Assembly: GCA_015183035.1 (NCBI GenBank)
Contig: JACZZP010000006.1
Span: 2,108,001 to 2,172,000 of the forward strand
Origin: Meloidogyne chitwoodi
Taxonomy: Eukaryota > Nematoda > Chromadorea > Rhabditida > Meloidogynidae
Length of the DNA stretch: 64,000 nt
Direction: 5' to 3'
Below are positions 25,801 through 35,503 of this stretch, piece by piece; the stretch's first letter is position 1; each line of letters opens with the position of its first letter. The translations under genes and the position numbers were made by a program. The notes beneath the pieces are model-generated. The model worked only from the letters and a program-made list of their open reading frames with translations. It made no database searches and was not told where the DNA came from.

Positions 25801-28800
25801 CAATCTTTGAGAGCTATTTGGTTTGCTTTTAAATTAAGTCTTTTACATAGAGGACATTCACCTACTGACACTGAAATGGTTGATTCTACTCTTTTTAATA
25901 TTGATAAATTTATTGAAATTTATTTTGGTGGGACACAAGAAGGACGTTTAGATTCAAATAAATGTAGTGGTGTTATTTTGGCTATTTCCAAGGTTTTTTT
26001 TAAATTTAATTAATTTTAAATTAATTTAAATTTTTGAGGAAGTGGAAAGTCGTCTTCCACAATCTCAAGTTCAAAATTACATTCATATGCTTTTCAAAAT
26101 GTTATCTGATAAACAAGGAAATGTAAGTAGTGCAGCTGCTCAATTATTAACTAATATTCTTTCTTATCGTGCAAATTTGTTGCAAAAAGAGGTTTTTCCT
26201 TAAATTTTATTTTTTTAAATTAATTAATTTAATTTAAAGGCAGAAGTTTTATTAATTAATATGCTTGACCATTTGACTAGAACTCGTCCAGAAAAGATTC
26301 AAACTTATACAGAATTACTTAATGGTTTTACTCTTTTTTCTGGTCATCATTTACATTTGGCTGTTTCTGTACTTTTGAGACAATCACTTCCTTATAATCA
26401 GTTTTGTTTTTTTTTATTTTTTTTTATTATTTTCATTGGGAATTTTTGTTTTTTAATTAATTAAAAATTATTAAATATTTAATTTTTTAAATTTCTAAAA
26501 AATTCAATTTTTTTTAAGGACATTATCAGAAGTTTGGGAAATGATGGCAAGAGCACATTTTTCATCAATTATAGATTTTCTTTTTGAACGAGTATGGATT
26601 GATAATAATAATAATTTAAAAACACTTGGTGATTTAAATGAAAATTTAAAAACAACAGAAGAACAACAAAAAGTTGAAAATAAAGAAAATAACAATAAAG
26701 ATTTAATAATAACAGAAAATGAATTAAAAATAAATAATAAATTTATTTTAAATTCTTCACATTTTGAAATTATTAATATTGGTGGTGGTTCAGTTATTAA
26801 AGTTGTTTCTGATGATACTTGCGCTTTAGTGGCTGCTATTGCTGAAGTTGTTAAGGTTTTTTTATTATTTAATTTAAATAAACTTTAAATCAGAATGAAA
26901 ACAGAATTTATATATTTGTTCTGATTTTTTTGTTCTGATTTTAAATTTCGTATTCTGATTTTTGTGATTGTGTTCTGATTATTTTCTGATTTTTATTTTT
27001 CTGAATTAATTTTGAATTTTATTTGTTCTGATTTTATTAATTCTGATTTGTTCTGATTTTAATAAAATTTTTTTATTTAATTAAAGAAAGGAGAACCAGA
27101 AGAAGAATTAATGAAGCGCGTACCTAAAATAATTGCTGCTCTTTTAATTTTATTGGTTTCACTTGTAGACACTCAATACTCTAATGTACAAAAGAATTGT
27201 AATGCTGATTCTTCGGCTGCTACAAGTTCTCAATCAGGGAAAAAAGGTTTAAAAATAAATTTAATATTTGAGTCTCACCAAAAAGTGACATTAGAGTCTG
27301 AAAAAATTAATTTTAGTATAAATTGTAATAAGACTCAATTGTCCTAAATTATTAAATTAATATTTTTTAGAAGTAAAAACAAAGCCAATAATTCCAATTG
27401 TAACTTCTGAATTAACAAAAAATGTAGAAACTCCAGCAAAATTAGTTGCCGAAGCATTGAGGACTTTTCTTGTTAGAATTAATGCAGAAAATGTTATTGA
27501 AAGAATGAATTCTGAAAGAGTTTGGTCAAATATTGTTAATCCTCAATATTATATTTCAGCGGTAATTTTTTAAAAATTAGATAAATTATTTTTAGGTACA
27601 TTAGAGTCTGAAAATTAAAAAAATTATTTTAGGTACATTAGAGTCTGAAAAAATTTTTTTAAGTTATCATCTTTTTGTTGTGCTCTTTTTAATTTTCGTC
27701 CTCATTTTATTGGTGATCTTATGAGATTAGAATGTGAATGTTTAAGAAGAGAAAATTCAACAACAACAACAACAAAAAATGTTTGTGATGCTGAAAAAAT
27801 AGTTGCAGTTTCAATACTTTCTTCTTTAATTACAAAGTTTATTTTAATTAATTAATTTTATTTAAATTTTATTTTAAAAGTTGTCCTTTTAAAAATGGTG
27901 AATTTGATTCTTCTTTGTTTTGTGATGTTTTTGGAACTTTAGAAGGAGCTTTAAAAGATCAATTATTAATTGTTAGAAAGGTTTTTTTTAATTTTTTAAA
28001 TTTAATTGGGCTAAAAAATACACTCTTAGAGACGGGGGGATTACTCTCCTAAAAATATTAAATAATTTAAAAATAATTTTTTAAAGATGGCATTAAACGG
28101 AATTGGTAAAATTAGTCATTTAAAAGGGCCTGATTCAGAAGAATTAATTGCCTGTTTTTCTTCACGTTCAGTAGAAGCTGCTTTAGCTGGTTTAGATGAT
28201 TATTGGGACAGGTTTTTTTTTTAATTAAATATTTTTTAAATTTAATTTATAAAAACTAAAAAGACTTGACCAATTAGCAACAGAATCAATTAGTTCATTA
28301 AATTCTTTAGTTTATATATCTCAACCAACATTAATTTTGACTGTTTTGCCCCAATTATTATTAAAAATTAGGCCTTGTTTTGAAAAGGTTTTTTTTTAAA
28401 TTTTAATTTACTTTTTTTTTTAATTTAAATATTAAGGAAAATGAAATACTCAGATCTAGTGCTTTTTCTCTTTTCTCAGGTTTGGGTTCAACAGTTGGAA
28501 ATTATGATATTTTTAGAGAAAGTTTACATAATAATATTATTAGTATTTTATTACATTTAAATGATAAGGAAGATTCTGTTAAATTGGTTAGTTTCTATTT
28601 TTTAAATTTAAAATGTCAAAATTACAAAATGGTAAAAATACAAAATGTCAAACCGACAAAATGCCAAAAAGACAAAATGCCACAAAATAAAAAATAATAT
28701 TTTTAAAATATTTTAGAGTTGTGCCAAAGTTCTTTCAACATGCATTCCATTATTAAATTGTGAACATGCCACAACTTTAATAGAAAATGAATTTAGTGAA

Positions 28801-29263
28801 GGAAAATTGTCTTTAAATTATTCTGAATTTCTTCGTCAATTTGGACTTATATTGGTTTATTTAAATATTTAATTATTTTTTATTTTTATTTATTTATTTT
28901 TCTAGTCAATTTCATTTCCTGATAGACTTAATAATTATGCATTAGATTGTAATAATTTTTTTAGAAGTTTATCTTCAAATATTCGTTCTAATGCTGTTTT
29001 ACTTATGGGTATTTTTTTTAATAATTAAATTAATTTTTAATTTTTTAAAGGTTTTATGTTAACTGCTTTAACACCTGAATTAAGGGCTACTTTATCAAAA
29101 GATTTAATTTTTAGTGGTAAAACAATTAAATATAATTATTATTATTTAATTAATTAATTTATTTTTTTAAAAAAAAGGTTTGTTACAATTAATGAAAGAT
29201 TCGGATGAACAAGTACGTTTAAACACTCTTTTTGCAATTTCTTTATTATATGATTTTGCCTAG
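19811..29263 (+). CDS. MROH1: Maestro heat-like repeat protein MROH1
   Basis: This is a very large HEAT-repeat protein (about 1,600 residues) spread over about 9.5 kb with some 30 or more short introns. The start MAKNMQ joins to DFIYAIFDFAETNNSN. Later blocks such as LRSLVSLGTKKPQMFINAVH, FHSL-type helices, HRFIILTLSEIAQNN, NSHLNARAKESIHLFGELLF, LMRCLGCTLARIQDPSFIKE and VRKMALNGIGKISHLKGPD follow the order of animal MROH1 (formerly HEATR7A). The C-terminus reads MKDSDEQVRLNTLFAISLLYDFA. MROH1 family members are linked to lysosome and membrane functions; the role here is unproven. No stop or frameshift was noticed in the helical core. A low-complexity insertion with poly-N and poly-T tracts near 24860-25060 and 26600-26740 is not conserved. 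Introns hold tRNA-like, TGATCAAGTA, GCGGAC and CAGAAT elements. Confidence 0.85.
21061..21118 (+). repeat. tRNA-derived element in an MROH1 intron
   Basis: GGTGGTAGTGGTTTAGG resembles an A box and TTGGTTCGAGTCCCA a B box with T arm. The region between is too degenerate for an anticodon arm and no acceptor stem is visible. Confidence 0.45.
22150..22440. repeat. Cluster of TGATCAAGTA words in an MROH1 intron
   Basis: The palindromic core TTGATCAA recurs with flanking AGTA at least five times (AGTACTTGATCAAGTATATT, TTTTGATCAAGTATTTT, CCTGATCAAGTACC, CTCGATCAAATATT, TTTGATCAAATACTCT). Copies point both ways and the intron is about 340 bases, longer than its neighbours. Confidence 0.7.
23339..23402 (+). 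repeat. tRNA-derived element in an MROH1 intron
   Basis: GGTTTAGTTGGTAAA gives an A box/D arm. GAAGGTTCGATTCCTTC makes a perfect five-pair T stem with a canonical loop. The loop CTTGGGT between them resembles a proline anticodon loop but its stem does not pair, and the acceptor stem is missing. It is the best-preserved of the six such elements. Confidence 0.55.
25378..25547. repeat. GCGGAT foldback element in an MROH1 intron
   Basis: ATCCGCAAATTTAATCCGCA at the left is mirrored by TTTGCGGATAAAATTTGCGG at the right, about 120 AT-rich bases apart. The arrangement is the same as at 12506 and 15482, with T replacing C after GCGGA. Confidence 0.65.
26888..27075. repeat. TTCTGATTTT minisatellite in an MROH1 intron
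   Basis: About nine copies of TTCTGATTTT with variable AT spacers fill this intron. The word is the reverse complement of the CAGAAT arrays elsewhere in the window. Confidence 0.75.
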
Positions 29264-30191
29264 TCAAAATGACACAGAGAAGACATTTAATTATAAATTA
29301 TTTAATTTAATAAACACTATTTTTATTTTTCTTTAGACATTTTGATATTATTATTATTATTTTGGGAGTGTATAAAACCCAATTAATCGCGGGCTTACTC
29401 ACAAAAAAAAATTATATATAAAAAAATAAAATTAAATAAATAAAAAGACGTGCGACAAATCAGCCAGCGATTAAATGGACGTTTCCCCTATATTTTGTTT
29501 TTTTTTCCGGAAAAATATTAAATATTTTTAAAATAAAATACTACTAAAAATCATTCCAATAATTTAATAAAGAATTTCGCACAGTTGATTATTTTGTATT
29601 GACTATTTTTATTACCCAAAAGATCAACACTAATAAAAATCAATCTTTTTTATTTTTTTTTAACTGTGCAAAATTCAGGAGCCTTTTTTTAAATAAAAAT
29701 ATTAAAATTTGTCAAATTATTTATTTATTTTAATAAAAGTCAAAAGGCAAGAATATATTTTATAATAAGTAATTTTTTAAATAAATAATGAAAAAAAAAC
29801 AAAAGTCTTTTTTTTAGTAATTTTTAAAATTACTAAAAAAATTTTTTTATAGGAGATAACAATAAAAAAATAATTTTTTTTTGAGACATTACTTTTAGAG
29901 TTACCCACTCCCTTTTTTTTAATTTTTAAAAATAGTCAAAAAAGTAATTTCTCTTCAATCATAGTAACTTTTTTAGTTTAGGTTATCCATCCCATTTATT
30001 CGCAAAATTTATCTTAAAAATTTCTGCGAATAATTGGGGTGTATACTTTTTTCTTAGTTATATTTCTATTTTATTGCGAGTAAATTGGGTGGATACCTAA
30101 ACTTTACAAATTACTAAAAAATCTCTCTGTATATTTTCTTCTCTTTATAAAGCATCAAGTCTTCCCTTTTAATTTCCTTTTCTTCCAAATA
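29264..30191. other. Intergenic gap between MROH1 and the zinc-knuckle gene (convergent 3' ends)
   Basis: No gene is seen. The gap holds GTGCGACAAATCAGCCAGCG at 29451 (relative of the words at 2268 and 42968), a short perfect hairpin TAGTAATTTTTAAAATTACTA around 29815-29835, and otherwise AT-rich sequence. Both flanking genes end here, so terminators or polyadenylation sites should lie inside. Confidence 0.6.
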
Positions 30192-32148
30192 TTAATTATT
30201 AATAATATCTTCATCAATTAAAGCACCATCTTCTCCATAACATTCATCTTCTTCTTCCATTATACGTTTTAAACCTTTCTCATCATTACCTTCTTCACCT
30301 TCAGAACAGTCAAGATAACTAGAATCATCATCTGTGTCGAATTCAACACATCCGTCAATCTTTATTTAAAATAAACTTGAGCATAAAATAAAAAAGTTTA
30401 ATAAGGAATGTTTTGGTGTAGTTGGAAAGTGTTGGGTTAACCCCCAAGAGGTCTAGGGTTCGAACCCCCATGATGGAAAAACTTTTTCTGTTAAATATTA
30501 TTCCATTTTTTCAAGAAAAAAATTTAATTAAAATAAAAAACCTCGACAGAAATTGTTTGAAGTTCATCTCCATTCTCTACCAATGTTTTTCCTTCTTTGT
30601 CACTATTTTTTTGATGAATATCTTCTTCATTCAAAATAATTTTATCCTTTAAAATATTTTTTCCTTCATTATTTTTGTCATTATTATCATCACTTTCATG
30701 GCAAGATTCCATTTCATCTTCTTCTTCAGAACTTTCAGAACGCACAATTTTATGAGAAATTGAAGGTTCACTGTCAGAAGATAAAAGTTTGCCTTAAAAA
30801 AATATTTTTAGTTAAAATATACTTAAAAATTTAGGAAAAATATATAATGCTGTCCAAGTGAAATAAAAAAAAAAACAATCAAAAATCCTCAAAAGATACC
30901 CTTATATTTTAAATTTAAATAGTTCAATTATTAAATTTAAATTGTTATCCACCAAAACTATTCGAACCAACAACCCCCAGATATAATGACTAAAGTCTTA
31001 CCAACTAAACCAAAGTATGTTATCTTAAAAAATCAGAAATCTTAAATAAACTTATACACAAAAAATATAAAATTTAATACTTCGAAGCATAACCGGCTTT
31101 TTAATCTGCGAAGCAGCGACAGGAAGAGGCACAAAAATGCGATGTTGAGGTTTTTCTTCATCTTTAAGTCGTTTTGTGTCATTGTCGTCTTCTCCACCAC
31201 TTGAACGAATTTCATAAACATCTTTAACTGGAGGAATGTTGTCTTTTTCTTCCTTTTGACTGGAAGGTTTACGAAAAGTGTAAGTAACTTAAAATTAAAA
31301 ATCAAGAAAATACCCAAAAATTAAAAAAAACCTCGTTCCCGCTTTTTTGATTCCATATTATTCCTTTTTGGACAATCAGCTTTAACATGTCCTTGTTTAT
31401 GGCAAAGAAAACAGGTCGCTAAAAATATAAAAACATAGAAAATATTTTAATAAAAAAACCTATTCGTTTAGGACAATCTACTCTAATATGTCCTTCTTCA
31501 TGGCATTGAAAACAAGTACGAACACCTCCAGCACCTCTATCATTTCTTTGACCACCCAAAACGGAACAGAAACGGCTTTTATGTGACAAATCTAATTAAA
31601 TCTTTTTTTTAAAGAAGAAAATATTTTTTACCTCCACAAAAATCGCATCCTGAAAATGGGGTTGGATTTAATAATTTATTTTTGAATATTTTAAGAAAAT
31701 AAAATATATAAAAAACAAACTTTTTGGATCTCTTGCTAAAGTCAAATCAATGCCACTACTATCACTGCTGTCATCATCACTTTTTTCACTTTTAAGGTCT
31801 TCAGCATCATCAGTCAAGTCCACTTTTGCAATTTCTGATGCCAAAATTGCTCCATCATTTTCCTCTTTATTATCATCCATTTCACAGTCAATATTCTCAT
31901 TATCATCGGTTTTCTTATCATTACCTTCCAATGACTAAAATAAAATTATTAAAAAATTACCTATAAATTTACTAAAATATTCCTTATAAAAATAAAAAAT
32001 AAAAAAATACTTCAATCAAATGCTGAAACTTTTTCTTTGGCCTATAACCTCCATTATGGCCGCCTCGTGCAGATGAAGACAAAACATCACGTATTTTTAA
32101 TGGAGAGGAGTCATTTGTAGTAGATTCATTACTTAAATCGTCAGACAT
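30192..32148 (-). CDS. Triple CCHC zinc-knuckle protein
   Basis: Three retroviral-type zinc knuckles (CX2CX4HX4C) are visible in order: CDFCGDLSHKSRFC, CFQCHEEGHIRVDC and CFLCHKQGHVKADC, all in the middle of the protein. They are typical of single-stranded nucleic acid binding proteins of the CNBP/ZCCHC kind. The N-terminus from the ATG at 32148 is MSDDLSNESTTNDSS followed by an acidic Ser/Asp-rich stretch. The C-terminal third is very acidic (EEEDEMESCHESDDNND) and ends DEDIINN. I cannot assign a named orthologue. The acidic, disordered flanks suggest a nuclear or RNP role, by inference. At least six introns are present; two contain tRNA-like elements on opposite strands. It is divergently placed from the calponin-repeat gene. 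Confidence 0.75.
30410..30476 (+). repeat. tRNA-derived element (antisense in a zinc-knuckle gene intron)
   Basis: TGGTGTAGTTGGAAAGTG looks like an A box. TTGGGTTAACCCCCAA forms a perfect five-pair stem with a six-base loop at the anticodon-arm place, one base short of normal. AGGGTTCGAACCCCC forms a strong T arm. Acceptor ends do not pair, so a functional tRNA is unlikely. Confidence 0.55.
30951..31019 (-). repeat. tRNA-derived element in a zinc-knuckle gene intron
   Basis: Read on the minus strand, TTTGGTTTAGTTGGTAAGAC is an A box/D arm and TTGGTTCGAATAG a B box. The A-box half closely resembles the element at 23339, which suggests one source family. No closed cloverleaf can be drawn. Confidence 0.5.
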
Positions 32149-32654
32149 TTAAGTGAATAATGCACAAATAAATTAATCTAAAAATTAAAAAATTATTTAC
32201 AATTTTATTTAAAAAATAAGAAACTGAAGTAAATAATTCTATATATATTTATTTTAATTTTAATAGGGACAGAAAAGTTAAAAAAATGAAGAAAGTAAAA
32301 TGAAAAAACGAAGTATATATATTTACCTATTTTAATTTGAAAGCCTTAATACTGCTTTGAAATAAATTATCTCAACTGACTTTAACTTTTTAACCTTTCA
32401 ATCATTTAAATGTTATAAACGCACTTTATTATTTACTGAAAAAACATAGGAAAAAGTCAATACATATTTACAAATAAAAAATTTATTAAGAAAGGGAATT
32501 AATTATTTATTTTAAGCATTCTAAAATAGCATTAAATTTAGATATTTTGAATTTAGATATTTTGAAGTTTTCCATTTAAATAAAGACACTTTAAAAATTA
32601 TCGGTTGAGTCAGTTCAGTGCCTAACCATTTCATTTCCTGGCCAGAATATAGAA

Positions 32655-32810
32655 AGAAAAAATCAGAATTAAAAAAATAAACCTAAACTCAGAATTAAAA
32701 AATAAACCTAAAATCAGAATTAAAAAATAAACTTTAAATCAGAATTAAAAATAAACTTTAAATCAGAACTACTAAATAAACTTTAAATCAGAACTACTAA
32801 GAAATGAAGA
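32655..32810. repeat. CAGAAT minisatellite in the divergent promoter gap
   Basis: Units of about 25-27 bases read AAATCAGAATTAAAAAATAA then ACTTTA or ACCTAA, six copies. They lie in the 1-kb gap (32149-33151) between the zinc-knuckle and calponin-repeat genes, where no other gene is seen. Confidence 0.8.
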
Positions 32811-33151
32811 GAATATTTTTTTTTAATTTTTAATGCAAATTCTTTTTTCTTTTTTATTTTTTCTCCTGACGATAAGTGAAGAGCACAGGTAAGTGTGCGT
32901 ATTTATTTGAGAGGTACTAGAATAACTCGTTTAAGAGGAACAGCAACAAAAAGCGTAATAGGGGACACAAGTTATAGCGAAATGTACACAAATAGTGAAG
33001 AGAGAGCTCATCCACATTTTTACTACTACATATTTTTGTTTTTTTTTACACAAATTTTTATTGTTTTTGTATTTTTCTTCTTTTAAAACTAAAAATATAT
33101 TATTTGTTGGCCAACAATTATAAAAAATAAAATTCTCTTTTATCAGAGTAA

Positions 33152-34762
33152 ATGAGCGAAAGCAATAATAGCAGTGAAAATGAAATTGATTTGGTAAAAT
33201 TAAATAATTTAAAGGAACAAAATAAAAATGAAGATTCTGTCGAGGATGAAATTAATAATTTTTATACAAGTGAAGAATATGAAGAAGAAAAAAGACGTGA
33301 AAGGATTGCTTTATTGGTTAGTTCCAGAATATAAAATAAATTTAAAATAATAATAATAAAATAAATAAATTATTTAGGAAAGACTAAGAAGAGTTCGAGA
33401 ACCACATTTAAGGTAAAAAAAATTATAAAATAATTTATTTATTTATTTTTAATTTAAAAAAAGACGAAAAATGGTATTGAGCGAACCTTGTCTTCCTTGG
33501 GAATTTGGAAGTAATAAATACGAGTCACAAAAGGGAATGGGCGCCTTTGGACAAAGCAGAGATACAAGTAAAAAATTAATATTTAAATTAAAAATAAATT
33601 TGAAATCAGAATTTAAAAAATAAACTTGAATCAGAATTTCAAAAATAAACTTGAACTCAGAATTTAAATAAACTTGAAATCAGAATTTAAAAAATAAACT
33701 TGAAAGCAGAATTTAAAAAATAAACGAAATCAGAATTAAAAAAATAAAAATTTTAAATTTAAGCAATAAAAGTGCATTCAAGCAAAGCTTTAACCGAAAG
33801 TAATCCTTCTATTGTGCCTAGACTTAGCAGGGCTTCTTCAGTTACTCAAGCAGGTCAATCACCTTTTGGAGCAATTAGAGATCAAGTTACAAGAGTTGTT
33901 GAACATGTTAATAATTGTTTTTTATTTTAAAAATATTTAAAAAAATAGGAAGGAGAACCAAAAAAACGTTGTCAAGAAATTCTAACAGATCCTAAACAAA
34001 CAGAAAGAATTTTAACTCTTTGGTCTCAACCAAATCCAGACGCGAAATATCGTAATCCACAATTTGGGTCAAAACGTCAAGTAATTGTTAAAAGTATTGG
34101 AGGGCGTCATTGGACTAAAAAAGAATTGTTAGAGAGTAAAGCTGTAAGTGAAATTAAAATCAGAATTAAAAAATAAACTTGAAACAGAATTTTTAAAATA
34201 AACTTGAAATCAGAATTAAAAAATAAACTTTAAATCAGAATTTTTAAAATAAACTTTAAATCAGAATTAAAAAATAAACTTGAAATCAGAATTCTTTAGA
34301 CTAAATTCTTTTTTATTTAATCTTAAGGCATTGCCTCGTTTGTGCCGTGTAGACGAAACCAGCGCAGCTAAAGACGGCAGAAGTGCCATTAGAGTATCAG
34401 AAAAAATGAAAATTTCATTAAATTTTTAAAATTTTATATAGGGAATGTCAACTGGTTATGTTCCCCTTAGACAAATAACAACACAAATTTCTGGAATGGA
34501 AAGGACTGAAAAAGATCAATTAGAGTCTAACAAATGCTTAAGCTGGTTAGGTGGCCAACTTTTGCTACAAACACAATCAAAAACAGGAGGATTTCAAAAG
34601 CCTAGGGATGTAGTTAATACAAATTATTATACAAAAGAAAGCAATAATAAAAGGCAAAAGAAGTCAAATTTTGAAAATAAAAAAATATTTGAAGAAGAAA
34701 TTCAACAAAAATTAAGTAAAAAATTGAAAGAATTGCAAGTTGATGAAGAAATTGATGAATGA
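33152..34762 (+). CDS. Calponin-like repeat protein
   Basis: The start at 33152 gives an acidic N-terminus (MSESNNSSENEIDLVKL). The central segment WEFGSNKYESQKGMGAFGQS reads as a calponin family repeat (G-T/S-N-K-x-A-S-Q-x-G-M-x-x-F-G-x-x-R), the actin-binding unit of calponin, UNC-87 and the nematode CLIK proteins. A second, weaker repeat lies near the end: LESNKCLSWLGGQ followed by GGFQKPRDVV. No calponin-homology domain is seen, which fits CLIK or UNC-87-like proteins, but the rest (EILTDPKQTERILTLWSQPN, SIGGRHWTKKELLES) is not recognised. The last exon is long and ends with a helical lysine-rich tail. Two introns are filled with CAGAAT minisatellite. The family call is moderate; a function in muscle or cytoskeleton is inferred. 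Confidence 0.6.
33594..33765. repeat. CAGAAT minisatellite, calponin-repeat gene intron
   Basis: Six units of roughly 26-28 bases (ATCAGAATTTAAAAAATAAA then CTTGAA) occupy most of this intron. The unit is the same as in the gap at 32655 and is the reverse complement of the large array at 61455. Confidence 0.85.
34150..34312. repeat. CAGAAT minisatellite, second calponin-repeat gene intron
   Basis: Five to six units of AATCAGAATTAAAAAATAAA plus CTTGA or CTTTA fill the intron between the exons ending ELLESKA and starting LPRLC. The gene has two separate arrays of the same family in one transcript. Confidence 0.85.
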
Positions 34763-35187
34763 AAATTTTAATTTAATTTAAAAGTCTAATAATTAAAAAA
34801 ATCCCGGTAAAAAATCCTAATAAGGGTGTTGGCGACACATGTAAGTTTGTTCTTTTTTATTATCAAATAATGAGAACTTATAATCCTTAAATTTTGCATA
34901 GATATTACTTATAGTGTTATTTAACCATTACAAAAATTTCATAATTTTTTGTAAATTATAAAAGTATTTATGACCAAAAAAGTACAAAAAATACGAAATT
35001 TTGAGTGTTTTTTAATCATAACTTATTTTATAGTTAACCAAAAATTCTGAAATTTTTAAATAAACTAAATAACACAATCAAAAATATTTGTACAAAATTT
35101 CATGTTTCTAGGTACTCATATGACCATTCTATGAATGTCCAATTAATCAATACTTTCCCCTAAATTAATATTTTCTGTTATTAAAAT

Positions 35188-35256
35188 TATGGTGTAGTGG
35201 ATAAGTTAACCGATTTGCTTCAGTGAAAGGGTTTGGTTCGAATCCGGTTGGGATTA
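35188..35256 (+). repeat. tRNA-derived element in the gap before the T-box gene
   Basis: TGGTGTAGTGGATAAGTTAA is an A box and TTTGGTTCGAATCCGGT a B box with a weak T stem. The A box is close to that of the element at 6245. The remaining gap 34763-35503 shows an AAATTCTGAAATTTTT word near 35045 and no gene. Confidence 0.5.
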
Positions 35257-35503
35257 TTTTTAATTTAAAAGAAGGAAAATGACAGAAAATTGTGTAGAAT
35301 TATTTTTAACATTTTTATTTTTAATTCTAATTTTTTTTCATAAATATTTTTAAATTTTTATTTTCTTTTAAAATTAAGAATTTTATAAAAATTAACAATA
35401 AAGTGACCAGAGAGTTTATGGCACCGAAATGTGGGGATATATTTGTAGTAAAGATATGTAGAAGATTAACATACTATTAGAGTCTAAAATCACCGAATTT
35501 TAG

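Noticed and set aside
32895..33086. 63-codon frame upstream of the calponin-repeat gene
   Set aside because: It does not splice to the next exon and has no recognisable domain; it could be 5' UTR.
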